Assembly: GCF_900104395.1 (NCBI RefSeq) | Contig: NZ_FMXX01000005.1 | Length of the DNA: 64,000 nucleotides | Direction: 5' to 3' (one strand) | Source: Fusobacterium_C necrophorum | Lineage (GTDB): Bacteria > Fusobacteriota > Fusobacteriia > Fusobacteriales > Fusobacteriaceae | Shown here: in pieces, positions 28,504 to 37,533 of the stretch | How positions within the stretch are numbered: the first letter of the stretch is position 1 | How the letters are laid out: every line of letters starts with the position of its first letter | Notes under the pieces: model-generated | Database searches by the model: none | What the model was told of the DNA's origin: nothing | The model's input: the letters and a program-made list of their open reading frames with translations, nothing else | Position numbers and translations under genes: made by a program

Positions 28504-28757
28504 GTTTTCTCCTCCTCGTCTAAGTCCATATCTTGAAAGAAATATTTAATCACAAGAAATACCAAAGCATTCATCACAAACAAACCTAAGACACAGGAAT
28601 AAAAAAACCATTCCGGCAATCCCAAAATATAATGATATCGGCTTACTTCTTTTTCTCCAAAACAATAAGCAAAATAATACCACCATGCGAAATATACTAG
28701 ATACATACCCACTGTCAAAAGGGCTTCCTTCTCTATTTGTTTCTTTTTACTTTTCAT
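28497..28757 (-). CDS. YhdT/DUF997 small membrane protein
   Basis: An 86-residue protein with two membrane segments (about residues 15-33 and 50-72). DUF997 proteins are typically encoded directly before panF, as here, and are thought to be an accessory of the symporter. It overlaps panF by 7 nt and coaX by 11 nt. AGGAGG precedes ATG 28757. Confidence 0.75.
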   Translation of the reverse strand: MKSKKKQIEKEALLTVGMYLVYFAWWYYFAYCFGEKEVSRYHYILGLPEWFFYSCVLGLFVMNALVFLVIKYFFQDMDLDEEEKTC

Positions 28758-29532
28758 GCTTTCCTCCTGATTTTTGAAAATCTTGATATAAATATAGTAA
28801 GCCCTCTAAGGTTAAATAGGGAGCAAAGGTAGTTTCTATGTTCATATGCTGACTTACAATGGTGGACAAGCCCCCTGTCAATGAAACATGTAACTTTTTG
28901 GTAAATTTTTTTTGAATTTCCCGAACAAAGCCTTCCAACATCAAAGCATGTCCGTATAAAGCTCCTATTCTCATGCAATCTTGTGTATTTTTCCCAATAT
29001 ATTCCGCAATCGGAATACTGCAATCTATCATAGGCAACTGTGAAGTTGCCTGAATTAAAGCATTTAAAGATATTTTTAAACCGGGAATAATGGCTCCTCC
29101 TATATAACGTCCTTCTTCGTCCAGTACCGAACAAGTCGTAGCCGTTCCCAAATCAAAAATAAGTTGTGGAGAGGGATATTTTTTTAAAGCCGCTACAGCA
29201 TCAACCTTCAAGTCCATTCCCAATTTTCCCGGGCTGTCGATTTCAATTTGAAGAGATTCGTCAATAATATCATCGACTAAAATAGTATCCACTTTGTATA
29301 TCACTTTGACAGCTTCGATCAATTTTTTAGTGACTTCCGGAACGACAGAAGAGAGAATGGCTCCCTTCACCTTTCTAATTTTTTCTTTTTGACACAATAA
29401 ATCCTTTAAAACCGGTATATAGTCAAAATCCTTTTCCTTTATCGTTTCCGTACGCAAAGTATTAATTATCTTTTCTCCATCTGAAATTCCAAAAACAATG
29501 TTTGTATTTCCCACATCAATTAAAAAAATCAT
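28747..29532 (-). CDS. coaX: Type III pantothenate kinase
   Basis: A 261-residue ASKHA-fold kinase for the first step of CoA synthesis. Diagnostic motifs are MIFLIDVGNTNIVFG at the start, IDSPGKLGMDLKVDAVAA and FDLGTATTCSVLD in the middle, GGAIIPGLKISLNAL, and the late segment LTGGLSTIV. ATG 29532 is preferred to 29538 for spacing from GGAG. It follows the ABC ATPase gene by about 26 nt and precedes the panF accessory gene, so uptake and phosphorylation of pantothenate are co-encoded. Confidence 0.93.
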   Translation of the reverse strand: MIFLIDVGNTNIVFGISDGEKIINTLRTETIKEKDFDYIPVLKDLLCQKEKIRKVKGAILSSVVPEVTKKLIEAVKVIYKVDTILVDDIIDESLQIEIDSPGKLGMDLKVDAVAALKKYPSPQLIFDLGTATTCSVLDEEGRYIGGAIIPGLKISLNALIQATSQLPMIDCSIPIAEYIGKNTQDCMRIGALYGHALMLEGFVREIQKKFTKKLHVSLTGGLSTIVSQHMNIETTFAPYLTLEGLLYLYQDFQKSGGKHEK

Positions 29533-29558
29533 CTTCATGTCTCCTGTTTTTCTTCCTC

Positions 29559-30311
29559 TTATACTGCTTTTTTTGTCAAACTGTTTTCTCTTGCTTTCGT
29601 ATTTTGCAAAAATTGTCTTCCATATTCACTATTCGGATGATAAAAGAAATCTAAAGTGTTTTGTATTTCCTGTACTTCCCCTTGATACAGCAACAAAATT
29701 CTATCTGCAATTCGATAAATCGCCGGCAAATTATGAGAAATAAAAAGAAAAGTAATTCCCTCCTCCTGATTGATTCGATAAATCAATTGCAAAATTTGTT
29801 CTTGCATTGCCAAATCCAAAGAGGCAATCGGTTCATCACAAACAATCAATTTTGGGGATAAGATAATTGCTCCGGCAATACAAACTCTCTGTCTTTGCCC
29901 TCCTGACAATTCAGAAGGATACTTTTCGGCATCGCTTTCCAATAATCCCACCTTTTTCAAAGTTTCCAACACTTTTTTTCTTCTCTCTTCTTTTCTTTTC
30001 ACTCCATTCGCCAGCAAAGGCTCTTCCAAAATTTGTCCAATTTTTAAACCGGGATTTAAAGAACTATACGGATCTTGAAAAACCGTTTGAATTTCTCTAC
30101 GACTGAGCTCTTTTAATTCTTTCCCCTCAAACAAAATCTTTCCCTCTGTTGTTTTTATCATTTGTAACAATAATTTTCCTATTGTAGATTTCCCGGCTCC
30201 CGATTGTCCTAAAATTCCAAAAATTTCTCCTCTTTTGACAGAAAAGGAAACATTTTTTAACACTGCTTTTTTCCCATAATATTTTGAAACCTTTTCAAAT
30301 TCTAACATCAT
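29559..30311 (-). CDS. Peptide/nickel-type ABC transporter ATPase (second)
   Basis: A 250-residue ATPase with Walker A GQSGAGKSTIG, Q-loop QTVFQDPYSSLNPG, signature LSGGQRQRVCIAGA and Walker B LIVCDEPIASLD. The QDPYSSLNP motif marks the OppF/DppF/NikE group. It lacks the C-terminal extension of OppF and is closer in size to NikE. ATG 30311 overlaps the stop of the preceding ATPase (ATGA) and follows GGAGGAGGG; the TTG at 30326 is rejected. Confidence 0.85.
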   Translation of the reverse strand: MMLEFEKVSKYYGKKAVLKNVSFSVKRGEIFGILGQSGAGKSTIGKLLLQMIKTTEGKILFEGKELKELSRREIQTVFQDPYSSLNPGLKIGQILEEPLLANGVKRKEERRKKVLETLKKVGLLESDAEKYPSELSGGQRQRVCIAGAIILSPKLIVCDEPIASLDLAMQEQILQLIYRINQEEGITFLFISHNLPAIYRIADRILLLYQGEVQEIQNTLDFFYHPNSEYGRQFLQNTKARENSLTKKAV

Positions 30312-31009
30312 CGTTCCCTCCTCCAACTATTTTGAGAAAGCTGAAATAAACGTTTTCCATAGGCATGTGTCTCATCTACAAGTTCTCCTTGGTACATCAC
30401 ATAGATCTTCGTTGCAAAGTCCTGTAACAAAGAAATATCATGAGTAATAAAAAGAACGGCAATTCCTAAATCATTTCGTAACGTTTGAAACAAATGGATA
30501 ATCTCCTGTTTCGTTTCCACATCCAGAGCCGTAGTCACTTCATCTGCAATCAAAAATTTCGGTTCTCCTAACAAAGCTCCCACAATGACCACTCTTTGTT
30601 GCTCTCCTCCACTTAATTCATGAGGATATTTTTTCAACACATTTTTATTGGCTCCTAAGCCGACTTTTTCAAGTAAGTCTTCCGCTTTTTTTCTCCAATC
30701 TTTATCATTTCCATATTGAGAAATATAAAGATGTTTCAACTGCTTTCCAATCTTCATGGTGGGATTTAAAGAAGTAAAAGCATTTTGAAAAACGGCTCCC
30801 AATTCTGTTCTGACTTCAAAGCCATCATAAGTCATATTTGCAGATTCCGGCAAAATCCCTAAAATACATTTTGTAAATAAAGTCTTTCCGCTTCCGGATT
30901 CTCCTACCAGACCCACAATCTCTCTCTCAGAAATCGAAAGGCTTATCTGTTTTAACAGATGTTTTTCTTGAATCCAAAGATTTAAATTTTCAATCTCCAA
31001 TACTCTCAT
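30308..31009 (-). CDS. Peptide/nickel-type ABC transporter ATPase (first)
   Basis: A 233-residue ATPase with Walker A GESGSGKTLFTK, signature LSGGEQQRVVIVGA and Walker B FLIADEVTTALD; the Q-loop segment AVFQNAFTSLNPTMKIG is typical of OppD/NikD proteins. It is much shorter than OppD (about 330) and lacks the oligopeptide C-terminal region, so NikD-like or reduced. It overlaps the permease gene before it by 4 nt (ATGA). Confidence 0.85.
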   Translation of the reverse strand: MRVLEIENLNLWIQEKHLLKQISLSISEREIVGLVGESGSGKTLFTKCILGILPESANMTYDGFEVRTELGAVFQNAFTSLNPTMKIGKQLKHLYISQYGNDKDWRKKAEDLLEKVGLGANKNVLKKYPHELSGGEQQRVVIVGALLGEPKFLIADEVTTALDVETKQEIIHLFQTLRNDLGIAVLFITHDISLLQDFATKIYVMYQGELVDETHAYGKRLFQLSQNSWRRER

Positions 31010-31785
31010 CTATGTTTCTCCTGATATGTTTTTGAAATTTTATTCATCCGGTATACCAAAATAATAATCACAAAACCCGGAGCTATTGTAAAACAGGGAG
31101 CTATTAAAAAATAGGACTGTGACTGATTTAACATATTTCCCAAAGTAGGATAGGGGGGCTGAATTCCAAAACCTAAATACCCCAAAGCCGCTTCGGTTAA
31201 GATAGCTCCTGCAAAGTTGGTAGAAAAATTGACTAAAATCGGTAGAAAAATATTCGGTCCTATATGACGAAATAGAATTCGAAAATCTCCCACCCCATAA
31301 ATTTTTGCCATTTTGATATAATTTTTATGTTTTTCCTGCTTTACCAAAGCTCTGACAAAATGAATGCATCTCGGAGTATACAGAATAAAAATTGCCAAAG
31401 TAATGGAGTAAAAACCGGCACGGAACAATACAATAATTCCTAAGGTAATTAAAATGGCAGGAATGGACATTAAGGTTTCCGAAAGAAACAATAGAAACTC
31501 ATCCAAATATCCCTCGAAATATCCGGCAAGTCCTCCTAGAAATCCTCCTATTATACCGGCAAAGAGTACCGATAAAAAAGCAATGCTCATGCTATAAAAG
31601 CTTCCCAAGACCAAACGACTGAAAATATCTCTTCCCAGATTATCGGTTCCTAAGATATGTCTCAAACTAGGGCCTTCCAAGGTCATTATTTCCGAAACCC
31701 GATATGGATTTTGATAAAAGATTCCTATCCATAAAAGCAGAATGAACAGAGACAAACCCAACATTATTTTGCTTCTTCTTTTCAT
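31006..31785 (-). CDS. Peptide/nickel-type ABC transporter permease (DppC/NikC-like)
   Basis: A 259-residue inner-membrane permease with an N-terminal membrane anchor, the family segment HILGTDNLGRDIFSRLVLGS, and the EAA-type motif AALGYLGFGIQPPYPTLGNML. It forms the channel with the permease gene just upstream. It lies 2 nt or less from its neighbours on both sides. Confidence 0.88.
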   Translation of the reverse strand: MKRRSKIMLGLSLFILLLWIGIFYQNPYRVSEIMTLEGPSLRHILGTDNLGRDIFSRLVLGSFYSMSIAFLSVLFAGIIGGFLGGLAGYFEGYLDEFLLFLSETLMSIPAILITLGIIVLFRAGFYSITLAIFILYTPRCIHFVRALVKQEKHKNYIKMAKIYGVGDFRILFRHIGPNIFLPILVNFSTNFAGAILTEAALGYLGFGIQPPYPTLGNMLNQSQSYFLIAPCFTIAPGFVIIILVYRMNKISKTYQEKHR

Positions 31786-31786
31786 A

Positions 31787-32701
31787 CTACTCTCCTAACC
31801 GTATTCTCGGATCAATGAAAGAATACAAAATATCAATTCCAAAATTCAATAAAACCAAAAAAGTGGAAGTATAGAAAATAAGTCCCTGTACTAGAGGAAT
31901 ATCCCTTGTAAAAACAGAGCTTACCAACAATCTTCCGATTCCCGGAATGGAAAAAATCTGCTCAATAATGACAACTCCGGTTACCAATTCCAAGAGCATC
32001 ATTCCCGTTAAAGGAATGATCGGCAGGATTGCATTTTTTAAAATATAAACATTCAAATATCGCTTTTTCATTCCATTGACATAAAGATATTTAATATATT
32101 CTTCTCGCAGTTCCTTATATAAATTCGCATACAGGTGCATTGTAATCCAAGCAATCTTAGGAATCGCAATAACACAGCAAGGTAAAATCAGGGAACGATA
32201 AGTATCATTATATCCTGTCGAAATCCAACGTAATATAATTCCAAAGAAATACATAAATAAAATTCCCAACCAGAAGGATGGAACGGAAATAAACAATCCT
32301 AATATTCCCTCTCCAAAACTTTGTATTTTTTTATTTTTAATCCTATGAAGAAAAAAAGCGAAAGGAATCGAAACCCCGAAAATAAGAAACATCGAAAAAA
32401 CAGCAATGCTCAGAGTCAGAGGAAGACGTTCAAAAATCAAGGTGCTCACCGCTTCTCCATATTTAAATGAAATCCCTAAATTTCCATGCAAAGCCCCCTG
32501 AATCCAATTCCAATATCGCTCCATAAAACTTAAATTCAAGCCCAACTGCTGTCTTAAATTTTCAATGTCCTTTGCACTCGCCTCAACTCCCAAAATAGCC
32601 GTAGCAGGGTCTCCGGGAATCCATTCCAGTAAACAAAAAGAACAAGTTCCGATAAAAAAGATACTCAGCACCATTCTTATCATTTTTTTGATATAATACA
32701 T
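31787..32701 (-). CDS. Peptide/nickel-type ABC transporter permease (DppB/NikB-like)
   Basis: A 304-residue permease with six hydrophobic segments. Family motifs include WIPGDPATAILG near residue 30 and the EAA loop region IVIEQIFSIPGIGRLLV. ATG 32701, with GAGGGAAGAG immediately before it, is preferred to TTG 32713. It follows the binding-protein gene directly. Confidence 0.88.
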   Translation of the reverse strand: MYYIKKMIRMVLSIFFIGTCSFCLLEWIPGDPATAILGVEASAKDIENLRQQLGLNLSFMERYWNWIQGALHGNLGISFKYGEAVSTLIFERLPLTLSIAVFSMFLIFGVSIPFAFFLHRIKNKKIQSFGEGILGLFISVPSFWLGILFMYFFGIILRWISTGYNDTYRSLILPCCVIAIPKIAWITMHLYANLYKELREEYIKYLYVNGMKKRYLNVYILKNAILPIIPLTGMMLLELVTGVVIIEQIFSIPGIGRLLVSSVFTRDIPLVQGLIFYTSTFLVLLNFGIDILYSFIDPRIRLGE

Positions 32702-32713
32702 CTCTTCCCTCAA

Positions 32714-34201
32714 TTATTTCTTAAAACGTAATTTTGCAAAGTTTAAATATGGCAGAGGGTAAAATTCGAAACCTTCCAATCCTTTTTCCATCGCAATAAT
32801 ACTGTCCGGATCCATGATAAACACTGCCGCCTGTTCCTCTTGTAAAATTCTTTCCGCCTCTTTATAATTTTTAATTTGTGTTTGCTCTTCTGCTGATAAT
32901 TTTGCTTCCGCTATCAATCTATCGTAGTTGTCATTGTGAAAGTTGGTAAAATTCTTTTTATAATCGGACGTATATCTTCTTAAAATAGCATCGGGTTCCA
33001 TTTTTCCCGAAAGTCCTGCCAGACTTGCAGTATAGTTTCGATTGGTATAGACATCGGACAACCAGCTCGCCCATTCAATCGTTTCCAAGTTCACTTTCAC
33101 TCCTATTTCTTTCAACTGCTCTCGTAAAGCCTGTGCTGTATCCAAATATATCTTCGAACTGTTCGGAACTTTCAAGGTGAATTCCATAGGTAACAAAGCC
33201 TTCTTTTCCAAAATTTCTTTTGCTAAAGCGGGATTTCTTTCTTCTCCCTTTCCTTCCCATAGAAATTTTTTCATCACGGGGCTCATATTTGTATGTATCA
33301 CCGTTCCATGTCCATTCATTGCCAACTGTACTATTTTTTCTTTATCAATGGCTAAATGGAACGCCTTCCTTACCTCAACATCATCAAAAGGCTTCTCCTT
33401 GTGATTAAAGGCTAAAATCAAACATAGATTTCTCGGACCGGAAGCAATCGTATAGTTTTTCAATTCCTCCAATCTCTTGGAATCAATTTCCGTTAAAAAG
33501 TTAATTTCTCCCGATAAGAGTTTTAAAAAATTGGTTTCCGGATTCGGACTCACTAAAATGGAAACTTTCGGAATTTCCGCTTTTTCTCCCCAATAATTCT
33601 CATTCTTCGTCAAGACCAATTTTTGTTCTTTTTGATATTCTTCCACTTGATAGGGTCCTGTCCCAATCGCTTTTTCTGTCAGATGATCTTTATTTTCATC
33701 AGGAACAATTGCTTCTTTCATATAATAAATAAAAGAAGAATCCGGCTTTCCTAAATGAACGGCAATTTTTTTCTCATCCAACACTTCTATGCTCTCAATA
33801 TTTTCGAACAAGCCTTCCGTAGGAGTATCTCCTAATTTTCCGGACATTTTATTCAGGGAAAATTCCACATCATGAATATCCATAGGGTTTCCATTGTGAA
33901 ATCTGACTCCTTCCCGAATCGTAAAGATATATGTTTTTCCATCTTTCGATACTTCATAAGATTCTGCCAAAGCGGGAACAACACTTCCGTCGGAAGACGG
34001 CATGATAAGACCTTCGAATACATTTAATAAGAGTTGTTCCGAAGCACTGGATACCACTTGATATGGATTTAAACTGTCAATATCTACGCTTGACACTGTT
34101 TTAATTTCTTCTACTCTTTCCTCTTCTTTTCCACAGGCAGAAAAAGTAAGTGCAAGAAGTGCAATCAAACACAATTGTTTCCATCCATCTCTCTTTTTCA
34201 T
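32714..34201 (-). CDS. Family-5 ABC substrate-binding lipoprotein
   Basis: A 495-residue solute-binding lipoprotein. The signal sequence ends in a lipobox LTFSAC (Cys about residue 23). Family-5 (SBP_bac_5) signatures are DIDSLNPYQ, VVPALAESYEVSKDGKTYIF, IREGVRFHNG, and GTGPYQVEEY. This family binds oligopeptides, nickel complexes or related ligands; sequence alone does not settle which. It heads the five-gene ABC operon and is followed downstream by coaX and panF. Confidence 0.88.
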   Translation of the reverse strand: MKKRDGWKQLCLIALLALTFSACGKEEERVEEIKTVSSVDIDSLNPYQVVSSASEQLLLNVFEGLIMPSSDGSVVPALAESYEVSKDGKTYIFTIREGVRFHNGNPMDIHDVEFSLNKMSGKLGDTPTEGLFENIESIEVLDEKKIAVHLGKPDSSFIYYMKEAIVPDENKDHLTEKAIGTGPYQVEEYQKEQKLVLTKNENYWGEKAEIPKVSILVSPNPETNFLKLLSGEINFLTEIDSKRLEELKNYTIASGPRNLCLILAFNHKEKPFDDVEVRKAFHLAIDKEKIVQLAMNGHGTVIHTNMSPVMKKFLWEGKGEERNPALAKEILEKKALLPMEFTLKVPNSSKIYLDTAQALREQLKEIGVKVNLETIEWASWLSDVYTNRNYTASLAGLSGKMEPDAILRRYTSDYKKNFTNFHNDNYDRLIAEAKLSAEEQTQIKNYKEAERILQEEQAAVFIMDPDSIIAMEKGLEGFEFYPLPYLNFAKLRFKK

Positions 34202-34243
34202 TTTTTTCTTATCCTCCTAAAAAAATTTTTTATTTCTTTGTTA

Positions 34244-34272
34244 AGAGTAGCAATTTTTCCATAAAAAATCAA
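34244..34272 (-). promoter_or_regulatory. Predicted promoter of the ABC operon
   Basis: On the minus strand TTGATT (34272-34267), a 17-nt spacer and TACTCT (34249-34244), with a TGC extension before the -10. Confidence 0.35.
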
Positions 34273-34323
34273 TATTTTTTCATTTTGTCCTATTATGTCC
34301 TTTTATTTTAAAAATAGTTGTGC

Positions 34324-34329
34324 TATAAT
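34324..34329 (+). promoter_or_regulatory. Extended -10 promoter of the IS1634-like gene
   Basis: TGCTATAAT (34321-34329) is a consensus extended -10, with only a weak -35. Two adjacent 10-bp direct repeats (GTCCTATTAT at 34287-34296 and GTCCTTTTAT at 34297-34306) cover the -35 area. Confidence 0.5.
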
Positions 34330-34352
34330 AAGAAAAAAAGGAGGAAAATCTC

Positions 34353-35753
34353 ATGTATGTAGCTGTTACCGGACGTGGAAAAGCAAAAGTGGTTCAATTT
34401 TGTGAACAGCATAGAATTCCAGGAACGAAAAAGAAGAAAACGATTGTCATTCGTACTCTGGGAAATTATGAAAAAATGTTGGAAGAAAATCCCAACATCA
34501 TTGCGGAATTGAAAGAAAAAGCAAAAATCTTAACAAACTTGGAAAAAGAAAAAAAACAGGAGCTGAACACTTCTTTATTTCGATTTGGACACAGCCTCAT
34601 CAAGAAAGTATGGGAAGAGATGCATTTAAATACTCTCTTTGAAGAAGAATTGTCAAAAACTCTATTTTCTTTGGTCGTCTATCGTCTTGGAAGCTCCTAT
34701 ACGAATTTTAGAACGAATCGAAAAACTCCCTTTGCCAATTTGGAAGCCATCAGTTATCAGAATTTTTATCACCTTTTGGAAGTTTTAGCAGAAAAAAAAG
34801 AGGAAGTTGTACAACATTTGGGAAAATTTTTTAATAAAAAAACATCTCGCTCCAATGAAATGGCTTACTATCATATCAGTTCTTATAACTACAATTCCTA
34901 TTGGAGAGATCTTCACGGTTCTCCTCATTTTTTTTTGCAGAAAGAAAAAGAAGATCTTCCTTTTTCCATGGTTCTTCTATTGGATAGAAACGGAATTCCG
35001 ATCTCCTATGATTTATTTACGAAAAAATTTGTGCTGGAACAACAATTGGAAGAAGTCAAACAGAAGTTAAAGCTTGAAAAACTCGTGATTCTTTCTGCAA
35101 ATCGTAATAAAGTAGAGCAGGGAGAATATATTTTACCCGTTAATTTTTTAGACTTACCCTTCTCGCTTCAACTGCAAATTATTTCGGAAGAAGATTGGAA
35201 AATCACAGAAAAAGATGAAGAAACGGGAGAAATTCTCTCGAAAGAAAAAACAGTTAGCTTTGATAAGCATTTAAAAGTATATGTGAGTTGGTCTAAAAAA
35301 AGAGCTTTTCGGGATTATGTGGAAGGAAATCAAAAAAATGGGTATTACTACATCAGTACTAACGATTTTTCGATTGAAAATTCCGAAATGTTAAAAATAT
35401 TCCAGCATATCTGGAATATCGAAGAAAAATTCAGAATTACCCATGTCGATTTTGAACGTCAACATATACGTGGACATTTTTGTTTATGTTTTCTATGTCT
35501 ATGTATCATTCGTTATTTTCAATATTTGCTCGGTTCTGAAGGAAAAGCCAGTGTTCCCATGATCTATGCCAATAAGGCAATTTCGAATCCTATGGTATTG
35601 ATACAGAGAAAAAGTGAAAATGCGATAGTCCACCCCATTCATCTGACAAATTCCTTCTTAAAATTGGCGAATTTATTGGGAATGAAAAAAATAGAGGAAA
35701 ATATGAGTCTACGCGAATTTGAAGCCTGTGTCAAACTGAATTTCAAACTCTGA
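34353..35753 (+). CDS. IS1634-like transposase relative, probably catalytically dead
   Basis: A 466-residue intact ORF. The N-terminus (MYVAVTGRGKAKVVQF, HRIPGTKKKKT, LGNYEKMLEENPNII) and the core (SMVLLLDRNGIPISYDLF; WNIEEKFRITHVDF; GHFCLCFLCL) match IS1634-family transposases of the IS4 superfamily. The places where the first two catalytic Asp residues are expected read AYYHISS (His174) and LSANRN (Asn250), while the Glu of IEEKFR is kept. There are no visible terminal inverted repeats. It has its own extended -10 promoter, an AAGGAGG site and a strong terminator. I infer a retired or adopted transposase; role unknown. Confidence 0.65.
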   Translation: MYVAVTGRGKAKVVQFCEQHRIPGTKKKKTIVIRTLGNYEKMLEENPNIIAELKEKAKILTNLEKEKKQELNTSLFRFGHSLIKKVWEEMHLNTLFEEELSKTLFSLVVYRLGSSYTNFRTNRKTPFANLEAISYQNFYHLLEVLAEKKEEVVQHLGKFFNKKTSRSNEMAYYHISSYNYNSYWRDLHGSPHFFLQKEKEDLPFSMVLLLDRNGIPISYDLFTKKFVLEQQLEEVKQKLKLEKLVILSANRNKVEQGEYILPVNFLDLPFSLQLQIISEEDWKITEKDEETGEILSKEKTVSFDKHLKVYVSWSKKRAFRDYVEGNQKNGYYYISTNDFSIENSEMLKIFQHIWNIEEKFRITHVDFERQHIRGHFCLCFLCLCIIRYFQYLLGSEGKASVPMIYANKAISNPMVLIQRKSENAIVHPIHLTNSFLKLANLLGMKKIEENMSLREFEACVKLNFKL

Positions 35754-35771
35754 GGGAATCTCCCGAAAATA

Positions 35772-35820
35772 AAAAAGGATTTTAAAGCTTTTTTTCCGCT
35801 TTAAAATCCTTTTTCTTTTT
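35772..35820. terminator. Strong bidirectional terminator
   Basis: AAAAAGGATTTTAAAGC (35772-35788) pairs perfectly with 35798-35814 over 17 bp, with T-rich and A-rich flanks. It separates the IS1634-like gene from the convergent gltX. Confidence 0.88.
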
Positions 35821-35852
35821 TCCCTTCTTTCCTGCGTCCTGAGATATCGTTT

Positions 35853-37361
35853 CTATATTTGAATTCCTTTTTTTGCTAACATCGTTTGAATTCTTTGAAT
35901 CGCTCTTTTCTTCCCAATGACATGCAATACATTATAGAGATCCGCTCCTCTGGCTTGTCCTGTCATCACAGCTCTTAACGGCATAAATACTTTTCCCGGT
36001 CCTTCCTGTAATTCATCCAATAAGGAATGTAGTAAGTCCTTTGCTTCTTCCGCTGTAAATTGTTCTTGTTGCCAAGCATTTAATTTTTCTAAGAAAAGGG
36101 CAATGGATTTCTTTCCTACTTCCTCTTCCAAAGAAGAATGTAATTTTTCGACCGATTTTCTCTCTTTTTTATTCATATCTTCCGTTACCACAGGCAATTC
36201 ATATTCATCTTCAAAGAAAGATTTGGATTCTTGAGCCAATTGCTTCAAAGTTTGAGCACTTTCTCTTTGGATTTCCACAATTTTCTTATAAGTTTCAAAA
36301 TCTGCCATATATCCTTCTTTTTCAAAGAAAGGAACTGCCAATTTCGTCAATTCATCCAAGTCTTTTAAACGCATTTGATGATTGTTTACCCAACCCAATT
36401 TTACCAAATCGAAAACAGGTCCTCCCAAAGAGACCTTATCAATGTTGAAGTGGTCAATAAACTCTTGTAAAGAGAAAATTTCCTGATTTTCTCCATAAGA
36501 ATATCCCATCAATCCCAAGAAGTTAATAATTCCCTCTTTGATATATCCCTCTTCTTTATACCAAATCAAAGAAACGGGATTTTTTCTCTTTGAAATTTTG
36601 GTCCTATCACTATTTCGAAGTAAAGGCATATGTATAAATTCCGGTGCTTCCCAACCAAAAGCCTTATACAATTGAATATGTTTCGGAGTCGACGGAATCC
36701 ATTCTTCCGCTCTGATGACATGGGTAATTCCCATCAAATGATCATCTACCACATTTGCCAAATGGTAAGTTGGGAAACCGTCTGCCTTTAGCAATACCTG
36801 ATCGTCAATTTTATTATTTTCAAAGACAATATCCCCTCGAAGTCTGTCGTGAATAACTGTTTCTCCCTCATAAGGCATTTTCAAACGAATGACATAAGGT
36901 TCTCCCGCTGCCAATTTTTCTTCAATTTCTTCTTTTGTTAAAGAACGACAGTGTCCATCATATCCGGGAGCCTTTCCCATAGCTTTTTGTCTTTCTCTTA
37001 AATGGTCCAAACGATCCGAAGTACAGAAGCAATAATAAGCTCCTCCTCTTTCTACCAATTCTTTTGCATATTTTACATATAAATCAAAACGTTCCGATTG
37101 ACGATATGATCCGTAATCTCCTCCCACGTCAGGACCTTCCACATAGTCCAGACCCAGCCAGTGCAATGCATCAAAAATCATCTGTTCGGAACCGTCCGTA
37201 TATCTATTTTGATCCGTGTCTTCAATTCTCAAAATAAAATCCCCACCATTATGATTCGCAAATGCCAAATTAAACAAAGCAATATACGCAGTTCCTACAT
37301 GTGGATCTCCTGTAGGAGAAGGAGCAATTCTCGTTCTAATTTTCTTTTCCATTTCCCTCAT
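35853..37361 (-). CDS. gltX: Glutamyl-tRNA synthetase
   Basis: A 502-residue class I synthetase that charges tRNA-Glu. The HIGH-type motif is APSPTGDPHVGTAY near the start and the KMSKS-type loop is RTKISKRKNPVSL. The first ATG at 37361 follows AAGGAAAGG; another ATG three codons later is possible. It is a single gene flanked by the terminator at 35772 and the divergent hydrolase. Confidence 0.95.
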   Translation of the reverse strand: MREMEKKIRTRIAPSPTGDPHVGTAYIALFNLAFANHNGGDFILRIEDTDQNRYTDGSEQMIFDALHWLGLDYVEGPDVGGDYGSYRQSERFDLYVKYAKELVERGGAYYCFCTSDRLDHLRERQKAMGKAPGYDGHCRSLTKEEIEEKLAAGEPYVIRLKMPYEGETVIHDRLRGDIVFENNKIDDQVLLKADGFPTYHLANVVDDHLMGITHVIRAEEWIPSTPKHIQLYKAFGWEAPEFIHMPLLRNSDRTKISKRKNPVSLIWYKEEGYIKEGIINFLGLMGYSYGENQEIFSLQEFIDHFNIDKVSLGGPVFDLVKLGWVNNHQMRLKDLDELTKLAVPFFEKEGYMADFETYKKIVEIQRESAQTLKQLAQESKSFFEDEYELPVVTEDMNKKERKSVEKLHSSLEEEVGKKSIALFLEKLNAWQQEQFTAEEAKDLLHSLLDELQEGPGKVFMPLRAVMTGQARGADLYNVLHVIGKKRAIQRIQTMLAKKGIQI

Positions 37362-37459
37362 CCTTTCCTTGTATTTTAAATTTATTTTCTATTCTATCAT
37401 AATTTCTCATATTTTTATACACTTTTTTTCAATTTCCCTTCCTTTGAGGAGGAAAAAAT

Positions 37460-37488
37460 TTGACATAAGCGGAAATACCGGATATGAT
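37460..37488 (+). promoter_or_regulatory. Predicted strong promoter of the alpha/beta hydrolase
   Basis: TTGACA at 37460-37465, a 17-nt spacer and TATGAT at 37483-37488: the closest match to the sigma-70 consensus in the window. Confidence 0.7.
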
Positions 37489-37533
37489 AAGAAAAACTGA
37501 GTTAAAAAATGTAAAAACATAAGGAGGATTCCC

